Positions 1 through 10,104 of a DNA stretch of 64,000 nucleotides are shown one piece after another (the first letter of the stretch is position 1; each line of letters opens with the position of its first letter). Position numbers and translations under genes: made by a program. Source of the stretch: Speluncibacter jeojiensis (lineage in GTDB: Bacteria > Actinomycetota > Actinomycetes > Mycobacteriales > Mycobacteriaceae); assembly GCF_029589495.1 (NCBI RefSeq), contig NZ_JAAIVF010000001.1, positions 558,001 through 622,000 on the forward strand, in the 5' to 3' direction. The notes below the pieces were generated by a model. It saw nothing but the letters and a program-made list of their open reading frames with translations. It ran no database searches and was not told the DNA's origin.

Positions 1-125
1 CCTCGTCGTACCCCGGCCCATTCGCCTTCCGCGGCGGCACCATCGCGCAGGTGACCGTGGATGTCACCGGCACGCCGTACCGGGATCTGCAACGCGAACT
101 CTCGGCCGCGTTCGCCCGCGACTGA
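1..125 (+). CDS. C-terminal end of a probable arylsulfatase (5' end outside window)
   Basis: The window opens inside a plus-strand frame that reads 40 codons to a TGA at 123-125. The tail contains PGPFAFRGGTIAQVTVDV, which resembles the last strand of bacterial arylsulfatases (pattern PFxFxGxIxxVxxDV). In Mycobacterium tuberculosis the sulfatase atsA lies next to rpsQ, which supports the call, but there it runs in the same direction as rpsQ and here it converges on it. The catalytic part is outside the window, so the identification rests on a short tail and on gene order. Confidence 0.5.
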   Translation, partial: SSYPGPFAFRGGTIAQVTVDVTGTPYRDLQRELSAAFARD

Positions 126-151
126 AGCCGTACGGGGCGCGAAGCGCAGAA

Positions 152-184
152 AGGCGGCCCGCCCCCATCGGGGACGGGCCGCCT
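152..184. terminator. Bidirectional hairpin between the sulfatase tail and rpsQ
   Basis: AGGCGGCCCG and CGGGCCGCCT form a perfect 10-bp stem, continued by CCCC/GGGG after one mismatch, with a 3-base loop. It lies between two convergent genes and has no U-tract on either strand, as is common for actinobacterial terminators. It can serve both the S10 operon and the plus-strand gene. Confidence 0.75.
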
Positions 185-213
185 CATCTGAAGAAACCGG
201 GTGCTACGGCCGC

Positions 214-501
214 TTACTTGGCCTTCTCGAGCACCTCGACCAGCCGCCAGCGCTTGGTGGCGGACAGCGGACGGGTCTCCATCAACTGCACGCGGTCGCC
301 CACGCCGGCGATGCCGTTCTCGTCGTGTGCCTTCACCTTGGTGGTACGGCGGATGATCTTGCCGTAGAGCGGGTGCTTGACCCGGTCCTCCAGCTCGACC
401 ACGATCGTCTTCTCCATCTTGTCGGAGACGACGTAGCCGATGCGGACCTTGCGGGTCCCACGCTCTTCAGTCACTGCGTTGTCCTTCTGGTTCTCACTCA
501 T
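214..501 (-). CDS. rpsQ: 30S ribosomal protein uS17
   Basis: This 95-residue protein is uS17, a primary 16S rRNA-binding protein of the small subunit. The family core is plain, with [16 protein letters not shown] near residues 22-37 and [13 protein letters not shown] after it, followed by the C-terminal [15 protein letters not shown]. It is the last gene of the S10 operon here; its start overlaps the stop of rpmC by 4 bases. The next feature downstream is a strong hairpin, so the operon seems to end at this gene rather than continue into rplN, which is not in the window. Confidence 0.97.
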   Translation of the reverse strand: MSENQKDNAVTEERGTRKVRIGYVVSDKMEKTIVVELEDRVKHPLYGKIIRRTTKVKAHDENGIAGVGDRVQLMETRPLSATKRWRLVEVLEKAK

Positions 502-734
502 GCCGCGTCACCCGCATCCGGGCCGACCGCCAGGCCGAGCTCGCGCTCGCGCATCACGGTGTAGATCCGTGCGATGTCGTGACGGACCGTGCGCAGCCGG
601 CGGTTGTTGTCCAGCTGACCGGTGGCCATCTGGAAGCGAAGGTTGAACAGCTCTTCCTTCGACTCGCGCAGCCGGGTGATCAATTCTTCCTCGGTGAGCT
701 CACGGAGCTCGGAGGCCTGCGTTCCGTTAGCCAT
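498..734 (-). CDS. rpmC: 50S ribosomal protein uL29
   Basis: This 78-residue protein is uL29, which sits at the polypeptide exit tunnel of the large subunit. The helical hairpin typical of the family is visible: [19 protein letters not shown] then [13 protein letters not shown] and [13 protein letters not shown]. The ATG at 734 was chosen because its A is also the last base of the rplP stop codon (TGATG) and because the protein then starts as MANGT, normal for the family. An in-frame reading can be extended upstream, but it would run through rplP coding sequence. The C-terminal tail after residue 62 is slightly longer than the bacterial core. Confidence 0.96.
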   Translation of the reverse strand: MANGTQASELRELTEEELITRLRESKEELFNLRFQMATGQLDNNRRLRTVRHDIARIYTVMRERELGLAVGPDAGDAA

Positions 735-1150
735 CAGAACTGCCCCTCCCTCGTCACGATCCGGCACTTGCACGGGAGCTTGTGCATCGCGCGACGCAGG
801 GCCTCGCGGGCGATCTCCTCGTTCGGGTAACTCATCTCGAACATCACCCGGCCGGGCTTGACGTTCGCGATCCACCACTCCGGCGAACCCTTACCGGAAC
901 CCATGCGGGTCTCGGCGGGCTTCTTGGTGAGCGGGCGATCCGGGAAGATGTTGATCCAGATCTTGCCGCCACGCTTGATGTGCCGGGTCATGGCGATACG
1001 AGCGGACTCGATCTGCCGGTTGGTGATGTAGGCAGGCTCGAGAGCCTGGATGCCGTACTCACCGAACGACACCTGGGTGCCGCCCTTGGCATTACCCGTG
1101 CGGCTGGGGTGGTGCTGCTTGCGGTGCTTGACCCGCCGTGGGATCAACAT
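734..1150 (-). CDS. rplP: 50S ribosomal protein uL16
   Basis: This 138-residue protein is uL16, which lines the A-site region of the large subunit and helps tRNA accommodation. Family hallmarks are the basic start [14 protein letters not shown], the central [18 protein letters not shown] and the segment [17 protein letters not shown]. Length is normal. It lies 2 bases after rpsC and overlaps rpmC by one base, so translation is almost certainly coupled. Confidence 0.97.
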   Translation of the reverse strand: MLIPRRVKHRKQHHPSRTGNAKGGTQVSFGEYGIQALEPAYITNRQIESARIAMTRHIKRGGKIWINIFPDRPLTKKPAETRMGSGKGSPEWWIANVKPGRVMFEMSYPNEEIAREALRRAMHKLPCKCRIVTREGQF

Positions 1151-1152
1151 CG

Positions 1153-2353
<1,201 letters not shown>

Positions 2354-2357
<4 letters not shown>

Positions 2358-2635
2358 CGACGCTTGCTCTTCCGGTCGTCCTTGATGTGACCCTTGAACG
2401 TGCGGGTCGGCGCGAACTCGCCGAGCTTGTGCCCGACCATCGAGTCCGAGACGAACACCGGCACGTGCTTGCGGCCGTCGTGGACGGCGAAGGTGTGGCC
2501 GATGAAGTCAGGGATGATCGTGGAACGGCGGGACCAGGTCTTGATGACCTGCTTGGTGCCCTTCTCGTTCTGAACGTCCACCTTCGCGAGGAGGTGGTCG
2601 TCGACGAACGGGCCCTTCTTGAGGCTACGTGGCAT
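2354..2635 (-). CDS. rpsS: 30S ribosomal protein uS19
   Basis: This 93-residue protein is uS19, in the head of the small subunit near the A and P sites. [16 protein letters not shown] at the start and [17 protein letters not shown] in the middle are diagnostic. It follows rplB after 14 bases, in the standard S10 operon order, and overlaps the start of rplV by 4 bases. Confidence 0.97.
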
Positions 2636-2649
2636 TGTCTAACTCCTCC

Positions 2650-3486
<837 letters not shown>

Positions 3487-3534
3487 GAGTCTTCTCGTCC
3501 TTACCTTCTACGAGTTCCGGTGGTGAGCCGCGGC

Positions 3535-3849
3535 TCAGCCGACCGGACCTCCGAAGATCTCGATGGGCTTGCTGTCGGCGGTGAGGGTCACGATCGCGCG
3601 CTTGGTGCTCTTGCGCTGGCCGTAACCGGCACGGGTCCGCTTACGCTTGCCCTGACGGTTGGCGGTGTTCACACTGCTCACGGTCACGCCGAAGATCTGC
3701 TCCACAGCGATCTTGATCTGCGTCTTGTTCGAGTCCGGGTGCACCACGAAGGTGTACACGTTCTGCTCGATGAGCCCGTAGGACTTCTCCGAGATGACCG
3801 GCGCGAGGATGATGTCGCGCGGATCGGACTTGATCTCCGCGATGGTCAT
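3535..3849 (-). CDS. rplW: 50S ribosomal protein uL23
   Basis: This 104-residue protein is uL23, at the exit tunnel, the docking site for trigger factor and signal recognition particle. [18 protein letters not shown] and [19 protein letters not shown] are typical, followed by the loop [19 protein letters not shown]. The ATG at 3849 overlaps the stop of rplD by 4 bases (ATGA). Confidence 0.97.
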   Translation of the reverse strand: MTIAEIKSDPRDIILAPVISEKSYGLIEQNVYTFVVHPDSNKTQIKIAVEQIFGVTVSSVNTANRQGKRKRTRAGYGQRKSTKRAIVTLTADSKPIEIFGGPVG

Positions 3850-4508
3850 GCCGTGGCCTCCTTCCGGGCGGCAGGGCCGGCGACGAAGGTGTTCAGCGCC
3901 TCGACGGTGAACACGACGTCATCGCTGTCCAGCACGTCGTAGGTGTTGAGCTGATCCGGGGCGATCGGGTGCACGCCCTCGAGGTTCTGCACGCTCTTCC
4001 ACGCGGCGATGTCCTCGCGGCCGACGACCAGCAGGAGCTTCTTGCGCTCGCTGATCTGACCGAGGAACGCCTTGGCGCCCTTGGTGGACGGGGTCTGCCC
4101 CTCGACCAGTTCGGTGATCACGTGGATGCGCTCACTGCGGGCGCGGTCCGACAGGGCACCGCGCAGTGCGGCGGCCTTCATCTTCTTCGGGGTGCGCTGG
4201 CTGTAGTCGCGCGGCTGCGGGCCGTGCACCGTGCCACCACCGGCGAACTGCGGAGCGCGGGTCGAACCCTGGCGGGCGCGGCCGGTGCCCTTCTGCCGGT
4301 ACGGCTTCCTGCCACCGCCGCGGACCTCGCCGCGGGTCTTGGTGGCGTGCGTGCCCTGACGAGCGGCGGCGAGCTGCGCGACGACGACCTGGTGCATCAG
4401 CGCGATGTTCGCGGTGACGTCGAAGATCTCGGCGGGCAGGTCGACGGTGCCGTTGGTACCGCCGTCGGCGGTGCGCACGTCGAGGGTCAGCTTGGTCGTC
4501 TCGGTCAT
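3846..4508 (-). CDS. rplD: 50S ribosomal protein uL4
   Basis: This 220-residue protein is uL4. Its long loop reaches the exit tunnel, and in some bacteria it also represses the S10 operon. The loop is visible as [20 protein letters not shown] around residues 58-77, followed by [16 protein letters not shown]. Both ends overlap neighbours: 4 bases with rplC upstream and 4 bases with rplW downstream. I cannot tell from sequence whether it autoregulates here; the long leader before rpsJ is where such control would act. Confidence 0.97.
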   Translation of the reverse strand: MTETTKLTLDVRTADGGTNGTVDLPAEIFDVTANIALMHQVVVAQLAAARQGTHATKTRGEVRGGGRKPYRQKGTGRARQGSTRAPQFAGGGTVHGPQPRDYSQRTPKKMKAAALRGALSDRARSERIHVITELVEGQTPSTKGAKAFLGQISERKKLLLVVGREDIAAWKSVQNLEGVHPIAPDQLNTYDVLDSDDVVFTVEALNTFVAGPAARKEATA

Positions 4509-5161
4509 GCGGAGACACCACCCTTCACTGCGGTCTTGACGATCACGACGCCGCCCTTGCGGCCCGGGATCGCACCCTTGATCAACAGCAGACCGTTCTC
4601 CGCGTCCACCTTGTGGATGCTGAGGTTCTGCGTGGTGACGCGGTCGCTACCCATGCGACCGGCCATGCGCATGCCCTTGAACACGCGGCCCGGGGTGGCG
4701 CAGCCGCCGATCGAACCCGGACGACGGTGGACGGCCTGCGCGCCGTGGCTGGCGCCCTGGCCGGCGAAGCCGTGGCGCTTCATGGTGCCGGCGAAGCCCT
4801 TGCCCTTGCTGGTACCGGTGACGTCGACGTAGCCGCCGTCCTCGAACAGCTCGGCGGTGAGCTCCTGGCCGACCTCGTAGGCGCTGGTGTCGGCGACCCG
4901 CAGCTCGACGATGTGACGGCGCGGGGTCACCCCCGCCTTGGCGAAGTGGCCGGCGACCGGCTTGTTGACCTTGCGCGGGTCGATGGCGCCGAAGGCGATC
5001 TGGACGGCGTTGTAACCGTCGCGCTCCTCGGTACGGACCTGGGTGACGACGCACGGCCCGGCCTTGACGACGGTGACCGGGACGACCCGGTTGTTCTCGT
5101 CGAAGACCTGGGTCATGCCGAGCTTGCTGCCCAGGATTCCCTTGATCTCGGTGTTAGTCAT
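4505..5161 (-). CDS. rplC: 50S ribosomal protein uL3
   Basis: This 218-residue protein is uL3, an early-assembly large-subunit protein near the peptidyl transferase centre. It begins with [19 protein letters not shown] and carries the conserved block [20 protein letters not shown] near residues 125-144, then [19 protein letters not shown]. It is 39 bases after rpsJ and overlaps rplD by 4 bases. Confidence 0.98.
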   Translation of the reverse strand: MTNTEIKGILGSKLGMTQVFDENNRVVPVTVVKAGPCVVTQVRTEERDGYNAVQIAFGAIDPRKVNKPVAGHFAKAGVTPRRHIVELRVADTSAYEVGQELTAELFEDGGYVDVTGTSKGKGFAGTMKRHGFAGQGASHGAQAVHRRPGSIGGCATPGRVFKGMRMAGRMGSDRVTTQNLSIHKVDAENGLLLIKGAIPGRKGGVVIVKTAVKGGVSA

Positions 5162-5200
5162 TTACGTATCTCCGCTGCGTCTCTCAAGCTCTCGCCGGGC

Positions 5201-5506
5201 TCACTGAATGTTGACGTCGACGCTCGCCGGCAGGTCGATGCGCATGAGCGCGTCGACGGTCTTCGGCGTCGGGTCGAGGATGTCGATGAGTCGCTTGTGG
5301 GTCCGCATCTCGAAGTGCTCGCGCGAGTCCTTGTACTTGTGCGGCGAGCGGATGACGCAGTACACGTTCTTTTCGGTCGGCAACGGCACCGGGCCGACGA
5401 CGCGGGCACCCGTGCGGGTCACCGTCTCGACGATCTTGCGCGCTGACGCGTCGATCGCCTCGTGGTCGTAGGCCTTGAGCCTGATGCGGATCTTCTGTCC
5501 CGCCAC
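5201..5506 (-). CDS. rpsJ: 30S ribosomal protein uS10
   Basis: This protein is uS10, a small-subunit head protein that also acts in NusB/NusE antitermination. The GTG at 5506 was chosen: it gives the normal 101-residue protein starting (M)[18 protein letters not shown], and AAGGACAG lies at ribosome-binding distance. An in-frame ATG at 5536 would add ten residues not expected in the family. It is the first gene of the operon and is preceded by a leader of more than 500 bases with no gene. Confidence 0.95.
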   Translation of the reverse strand: MAGQKIRIRLKAYDHEAIDASARKIVETVTRTGARVVGPVPLPTEKNVYCVIRSPHKYKDSREHFEMRTHKRLIDILDPTPKTVDALMRIDLPASVDVNIQ

Positions 5507-6077
5507 GCTTACTGTCCTTTTCCTTGCCGCGGTCATGACGCCTTGTCGGCGCCATGTCGTTCATCTGCCCGGTCCTCGGCGAACCATCGCCACCGAGTCG
5601 TCTCGGCGGCCGGGCTGGACCATGTGGCCCGGCGGTGGCCCTCGCCTCCGCCATCGGACAGTTGAACGCATCGACCCGCCTCGAGTCCGAGCTCGGTCCG
5701 CTGCCGCTGTTCATCTGTCATGGTCCACCGGTCCACGCGGTCGGGCGTGTCGCCCTCCCACTCATTCTCCGGCGCAGAAATATCCCCTGAATCAGGGTAT
5801 TTCGCGCCGCAGAACGCGAACCGGATGCGCTCATACGAGCACTGGTGGTTCCTGGTGCGTCTGCTCGACCTGCGAAAATGCTCTCCAGAATGCGAAAACA
5901 TCGATCACATGGCGATGCGGCACTCCAGCTTGTCGACACCGAGTGTCGCCGATCGAGTACCGCGTCGCCGGTCAAGGCAACCCCAACAGTATGCCCGAAG
6001 TGTCCTTGCTGGCCAAATCGGACTTCCGCGTCCTCGATCGAGCCCTCGATGTCGCCCGATCATCGACGCCGGCACGG
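5507..6077 (-). other. Gene-free leader region upstream of rpsJ with an inverted repeat
   Basis: No convincing gene fits between rpsJ and the secreted protein ending at 6078, so this 571-base stretch should hold the S10 operon promoter and 5' leader. An imperfect hairpin spans about 5771-5808: GGCGC and GCGCC outside, AAATA/TATTT and CCCTG/CAGGG inside. TGCGAAAA occurs twice, 20 bases apart (5871-5878 and 5891-5898). I could not pick a promoter with confidence. Parts of the stretch are AT-richer than the flanking genes. Confidence 0.5.
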
Positions 6078-6515
6078 TCACAACTGGACCGACTGGACCC
6101 CCTGCGCGCCGGAGAGCAACGCGCGGCTGAAGACCCGATAGGGCTGCCCCGGCACCGACTCGGAGAGATCGAGCACGATCTCGACCCGGGCGTTGTCCAG
6201 GGTTCCGACACCCTTGGCCTTGTCCTGTGTCCAGTCCGTCCAGTCGATCGCGGAGATCGTGCTGGATGCGTCGTCGCAGTGCAATCGGACGGCATACGGC
6301 CGGGACTCGTACTGTCCCGCGCAGCCCACCACCAGCGACGGCCCCACCTGTGTCGAGGTCGACCCCGCGATCGCGTCGGTCTGCCCCAGGTCGGCGGCGG
6401 CGGCGACGCCTGCTCCGACCAGGGGGAAGGCCGCGGTCGCGAGCAGGACGGCCAGCGCGCGGGCCGGCGCACGGCGCAACCGCACAGTCGCGCCGTTGTG
6501 GTTCGGTGTGGTCAC
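6078..6515 (-). CDS. Small secreted protein of unknown function
   Basis: This 145-residue protein has an N-terminal export signal: basic residues RLRRAPAR at about 12-19, then a hydrophobic Ala/Leu stretch ending VGAGVAAAA near residue 40. The mature part of about 105 residues has two cysteines (in VGCAG and LHCDD) that could form one disulfide, and a repeated WTDWTQ element. GTG at 6515 was chosen because GGGAGG sits 8 bases upstream; a longer reading from 6551 lacks such a site. Similar small two-cysteine exported proteins are common in Mycobacteriales, but I do not recognise a named family. Confidence 0.75.
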   Translation of the reverse strand: MTTPNHNGATVRLRRAPARALAVLLATAAFPLVGAGVAAAADLGQTDAIAGSTSTQVGPSLVVGCAGQYESRPYAVRLHCDDASSTISAIDWTDWTQDKAKGVGTLDNARVEIVLDLSESVPGQPYRVFSRALLSGAQGVQSVQL

Positions 6516-6935
6516 GATCGTGCCCTCCCGGACGTGCTCCCCCAGCGGCATCCGGAGATGCCCGACCGGCGGGCGGTCGTTCGGCGACCGTCACCGGGGG
6601 AACGGCCACCGGTCACCGCTGGGTGACCGGTTGGCGCCGCCTGGGGGCGCGGGTCTCGCGTTCGATCCGTGGTGGCGGCGCCGCTCGTTCCGGCCCGGCC
6701 GGCGCACACGGCGATCGGTCGGGCCTTACCTGGCTACCACAGTTCGCCTCGCCGACGCGAACGCACATCGGGCCGGAGTGAACGGACCCACAGGTCGCGG
6801 CGGCGTGTGGCGTTTGCCGCGAATGTCCCCGAACCGCCATAGTGTTCGGCGGCGCACGCCATGTGCTTCCGATCGGCGTGACGCTCCCCTGGTGCACCAA
6901 CGGCCTGGGGACTTACGACTATCGAGGGGATAGAA
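6516..6935. other. Divergent intergenic region between two secreted-protein genes
   Basis: This 420-base stretch separates two divergent genes for exported proteins and must carry both promoters. GAGGGG lies 7 bases before the ATG at 6936. Longer open frames that cross it have no recognisable protein features and look like chance frames of GC-rich DNA. I see no clear operator palindrome. Confidence 0.5.
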
Positions 6936-7541
6936 ATGCCCGTCTCGTTCAAGCACCTGGGCCGCAGCGTCACGCTCGCCGCGCTGACCGCATCGGCCGT
7001 GGCCGTGGGTGGCGCGACCGCGAATGCCGCGCCGGCACCGACGGCCGCACCGGTCTCGGTGAGCACCGACATGGCCGCACACTCGGTGACCGCGACGCTG
7101 GCCGACGGCTCGTTCGCCGCGAACAAGGCCGCCCGTTCGATCGACGTCGTCGATGCGCGCGGCGCCACCGTCGAGTCGATTCCGCTGACGGTCGCCGGTA
7201 CCGCCGCACCGATCGTCGCCTCGATCAGCCGCGACGGCCGCTCGCTGACGGTCCAGGCCACGCCGGCGTCCGCACCGGTCGGCCACCTTCCGGCCGGCAA
7301 CGGGCTGGTCAAGGCGGCCGGGACCGACACCTTCAACACCCTGATCGGGCAGTGGATGTGGGGCGTCGAGCACGGCGGCGGCGTGGGCGCGGTCGTCGGC
7401 GGGCTGCTCGGCTGCCTGTTCATCGGCTCCCTGGGCTGCCTGCCCGGCGCCGTTCCGGGCGCAGCGATCGGCGGTACCGTCGCCAGCCCCAACTCAGGCC
7501 AGATCAACGGGACGTTCATGAACCTGATCAACGGTCGCTGA
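6936..7541 (+). CDS. Secreted protein with glycine-rich hydrophobic C-terminus
   Basis: This 201-residue protein starts MPVSFKHLGRSVTLAAL and has a signal peptide likely cleaved after ATANA near residue 31. The middle, residues 40-125, reads as a beta-rich domain with regular alternation of short polar and aliphatic segments. The last 70 residues contain WMWGVEHGGGVGAVVGG and GCLFIGSLGCLPGAVPGAA, a glycine-zipper-like hydrophobic stretch with two cysteines seven residues apart that could insert in or lie on a membrane. Similar proteins occur widely in Gordonia and relatives as uncharacterised exported proteins. A long-armed hairpin follows the stop codon. Confidence 0.8.
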   Translation: MPVSFKHLGRSVTLAALTASAVAVGGATANAAPAPTAAPVSVSTDMAAHSVTATLADGSFAANKAARSIDVVDARGATVESIPLTVAGTAAPIVASISRDGRSLTVQATPASAPVGHLPAGNGLVKAAGTDTFNTLIGQWMWGVEHGGGVGAVVGGLLGCLFIGSLGCLPGAVPGAAIGGTVASPNSGQINGTFMNLINGR

Positions 7542-7557
7542 CCTGGTTCGTCAGCAC

Positions 7558-7597
7558 GACGGCCGTCACCTTACTTTGGAGTAAGGTGACGGCCGTC
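7558..7597. terminator. Perfect 18-bp inverted repeat, probable terminator
   Basis: GACGGCCGTCACCTTACT (7558-7575) is followed by TTGG and then its exact reverse complement (7580-7597). It lies 17 bases after the stop of the secreted protein and 51 bases before the next start on the same strand. Position and stem length fit a terminator without a U-tract. The inner TTACT-TTGG-AGTAA also looks like a TetR- or GntR-type operator, so a regulatory role for the following gene cannot be excluded. Confidence 0.7.
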
Positions 7598-7648
7598 GCC
7601 GTTTCCGCCGCCGACCCGCCCGTCCGCCGGACCCGCCCAGGAGGATTC

Positions 7649-8131
7649 ATGCCCGCCACCGCCTCGCCGACCTACCGGGGGTGGCTGCGGCTGCCGGACA
7701 ACCGTCTCGGCTCGGCGCTGTTCTCTCTGGGCATGTGCGTGCGCGTGCCCTACTTCGGCACCGTCATACCGCACGTGCGGGTGCTCGAACCGGGCCGCTG
7801 CGAGGTGACCGCCCCGAAGTGGTGGGGCGTGCACAACCACCTGGGCACCTTCCACGCCATCGCTGCCTGCAATCTCGCCGAGGTCGCCATGGGGATGCTC
7901 TGCGAGGCCACCGTGCCGACCACGCACCGCTGGATCCCCAAGGGCATGAGCGTCGAGTACATGGCCAAGGCGACCACCGGACTGCGCGCGACCGCGGTGC
8001 TCGACACGGTCCCCGACTTCGCCGCGATCACCGAGGGCACCGAACTGGTGGTGCCGATCGGCATCGTCGACGCCGCCGGCACCGAGGTGGCGCGCGCCCG
8101 GATCACCACCTGGGTCACTCCCGCGCGATGA
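7649..8131 (+). CDS. DUF4442 family hotdog-fold protein (acyl-CoA thioesterase-like)
   Basis: This 160-residue protein matches the DUF4442 branch of hotdog-fold thioesterases, which usually act on acyl-CoA or acyl-carrier thioesters. The central helix is recognisable in HNHLGTFHAIAACNLAEVA, about residues 66-84, corresponding to the substrate-binding helix of the fold. The closing strands include GTEVARARITTWV. The start is firm: ATG at 7649 with AGGAGG just upstream. It converges on the last gene of the Mce operon (69-base gap). Substrate is unknown. Confidence 0.8.
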   Translation: MPATASPTYRGWLRLPDNRLGSALFSLGMCVRVPYFGTVIPHVRVLEPGRCEVTAPKWWGVHNHLGTFHAIAACNLAEVAMGMLCEATVPTTHRWIPKGMSVEYMAKATTGLRATAVLDTVPDFAAITEGTELVVPIGIVDAAGTEVARARITTWVTPAR

Positions 8132-8200
8132 CGACGGAGCCGATCCGGCTGGGCGCCAACCGTTTCGGGTGTCGGATCAACGATGCCGGACGGGCGCCCC

Positions 8201-9037
8201 TCAGACGAGCGGACGGCCCTTGCGAATGCGCCGCCGCAGATCCCACATCGCCACCCGGAACGGCAACTCCCGCACCACCGCTGGACTGAGCCGGTCGACC
8301 GGGCCGGCGACCCGCCAGAACAGGTCGAACAGGCCCTGGCGCCGCGGCCCCCAGGGCAGGCGCATCTGCTCCCGGAAGTGCTCCGGCAGAAAGCCCGTCG
8401 TGAAGAACTTGTTGACCGGCCCCGCCAGCAGCTGCAGCGGCCGTGGCAGGAACGTCACCGTCGCGATGCCGACGAGGTAGTCGCGTACGGTGTCGTCGAT
8501 CTGCGCCTGCTCGAGCGACCGCGTCCAATATCGCTCGAACGCCGCCCGGTCGGCCGGCCACGCGTCGCGGGGCATCTGCAGGGTGGTGCCCAGCACCGCG
8601 CCTGCCTGATAGAACCCGTCCTCGTGCTCACCGAGCGGGCCCTGCGTCAGCCGGTAGACGTCCTCGAATCCGCGGTACAGGCAGGCCGCCACCCACGTCT
8701 GCAGGTCGACGTCGAAGGCGTTGTACTGCACCGGACTGTCCGGCGTGGAGCGCACCTGCGCGTGCCCCGGCCCCATGGCCCGGCGGAACGCCTGCCGCTC
8801 CCCGTCGGTGCCCAGCAGCGCCACCGCGAGATAGGTCAAGGTGGTGCGGGTGCGCTTGACCGGGTGCAGATACAGGTTCCCGCTGTCGACCCGACTCTCG
8901 ACCACGCCGTAGCCGACTCCGGGCCGCGACAGTTGCATGATGACGTTCGCCCCGCCGCCGAACAGCCCGAACATGCTCATGCCCCGACGCAGCACCCGGC
9001 CCGGGTCGGCGTCACAGGGTTGTGTGGGGCCGTTCAT
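8201..9037 (-). CDS. DUF2236 oxygenase-like protein, last gene of the Mce operon
   Basis: This 278-residue protein belongs to DUF2236, the superfamily of MpaB-type oxygenases and of the haem-dependent rubber oxygenase Lcp. The family core is visible: FGGGANVIMQLSRPGVGYGV near residues 27-46, LHPVKRTRTTLTYLAVALLG, then GPGHAQVRS with a conserved histidine and YNAFDVDLQTWVAACLY. The ATG at 9037 has AAGGAG upstream and overlaps the stop of the preceding gene by 4 bases (ATGA), so it belongs to the Mce transcript. An oxidative step on an imported lipid is a reasonable inference; the substrate is not known. Confidence 0.88.
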   Translation of the reverse strand: MNGPTQPCDADPGRVLRRGMSMFGLFGGGANVIMQLSRPGVGYGVVESRVDSGNLYLHPVKRTRTTLTYLAVALLGTDGERQAFRRAMGPGHAQVRSTPDSPVQYNAFDVDLQTWVAACLYRGFEDVYRLTQGPLGEHEDGFYQAGAVLGTTLQMPRDAWPADRAAFERYWTRSLEQAQIDDTVRDYLVGIATVTFLPRPLQLLAGPVNKFFTTGFLPEHFREQMRLPWGPRRQGLFDLFWRVAGPVDRLSPAVVRELPFRVAMWDLRRRIRKGRPLV

Positions 9038-9462
9038 CCTCGACCGTCTCCTTCTGGTGCTCCGTCCGGGCTTTCTCGAGTCCCACCGATCGACGACTGA
9101 GTCTGAGACCACCCCCGGCGCAACGCCGTCAGCGGTGACAGCAGCCAGTCGGCGGTGCCGACCACCCGTTCGGCGCCCGACAACAGGGCGTCGACGTTGC
9201 GCTGGGTGCGGGCCAGCGCGCCCACGACCGTGTCGATGGTCCCGATCGAGGCGGCCAGCCCGTCGAGGAGCCCGCCGAACCGGTCGATGGTCTCGTCGAA
9301 GCGGGCCAGCACCCGGTTGAACTCCTCCAATGACAGCGACAGGTCACCGGCGACGCCGTCGATGCGCCCGATCGTCTGGTCGGCGTTGAGCGCCGCCTGG
9401 GTGAGCCGGCGGATGCGTCCGCTGGGTTCGAGCGGTCCCCCGCCGTCGCCCGTCACGCTCAC
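9034..9462 (-). CDS. Helical Mce-operon protein without a membrane segment
   Basis: This 142-residue protein is almost wholly alpha-helical by its heptad-like pattern, for example LTQAALNADQTIGRIDGVAG and LEEFNRVLARFDETIDRFGG, then TIDTVVGALARTQRNVDAL. It resembles the helical barrel region of Mce proteins rather than their MCE domain, and shows no signal peptide or transmembrane segment. GTG at 9462 gives a GTGA overlap with the Mce-associated gene upstream; a longer reading starts inside that gene. Its stop overlaps the DUF2236 start. I do not know a function; a peripheral partner of the Mce channel is an inference from position. Confidence 0.7.
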   Translation of the reverse strand: MSVTGDGGGPLEPSGRIRRLTQAALNADQTIGRIDGVAGDLSLSLEEFNRVLARFDETIDRFGGLLDGLAASIGTIDTVVGALARTQRNVDALLSGAERVVGTADWLLSPLTALRRGWSQTQSSIGGTRESPDGAPEGDGRG

Positions 9463-10091
9463 TTCGGCTCCGCGCCGTCGAGCAGCCACCGTCCGCCGTC
9501 ACGGACCAGCGTGACGACCATGCGGCTGGCGTCGGTCCGGCCCTGCGGGGCGACCACGTTCTTGATCTGCTGGTCCAGGAACACCACCACGACCGCACGG
9601 TGGTCGTCGACGCTCGTGACCCCCGCGTAGTCCACCTTGCCGGTGGACGTGCCCTGCCCGTTGCGCAGCAGATCCGCCAGCTTCGCCGCGACGTCCTTGT
9701 ACTTTTCGCCGAACTGCGGGGTCGACTCCGACAGCACCTTCTTCGGGTTGTCGTCGACGTGTCGGTAGTCGTAGGTCGCCAGGTCGACCGTGTACTGCTG
9801 CGCGCCGGTCAGCGCGCTCGCCCGCAGATCGTCGAGGTGGCGCTCCTGCGCGTACCGGTAGCCGAACCACCCGGTCGTCGCGGCGAGCGCCACGATCAGC
9901 ACCGCGGGGACGAACACCCGCGGCCGGCGGGCGGCACGCAGGATCCGACGCAGCCGGCCCTCGTGCTGACGGCTCGCGTCGGCCGTCGTCTCGGGCGCAG
10001 TGGCGTTCGGCCCTGTTGTGTCACCGGCGCTTTCGCTGCCGGTTGCCTCTGTGCCGGTTGTGACCGTGTCGGTCGTGGCGGTGGTGCTCAA
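9459..10091 (-). CDS. Mce-associated membrane protein
   Basis: This 210-residue protein has the form of the Mce-associated (Mas) proteins found after mceF: a low-complexity Thr/Ala/Glu N-terminus (about 45 residues), a basic stretch RRILRAARRPR, one membrane helix (VFVPAVLIVALAATTGWFGY, about 59-78), and an outer domain of about 130 residues resembling an NTF2-like fold, with YTVDLATYDYRHVDDN and VVVVFLDQQIKN. Mas proteins support stability of Mce complexes in mycobacteria. It begins 13 bases after mceF and overlaps the next gene by 4 bases. Confidence 0.88.
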   Translation of the reverse strand: MSTTATTDTVTTGTEATGSESAGDTTGPNATAPETTADASRQHEGRLRRILRAARRPRVFVPAVLIVALAATTGWFGYRYAQERHLDDLRASALTGAQQYTVDLATYDYRHVDDNPKKVLSESTPQFGEKYKDVAAKLADLLRNGQGTSTGKVDYAGVTSVDDHRAVVVVFLDQQIKNVVAPQGRTDASRMVVTLVRDGGRWLLDGAEPK

Positions 10092-10104
10092 TGCCGGATC
10101 CCTC

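Noticed and set aside
5475-6626. A long plus-strand frame through the S10 leader and the secreted-protein gene
   Set aside because: No domain or start signal; it overlaps rpsJ and a well-supported exported protein on the other strand.
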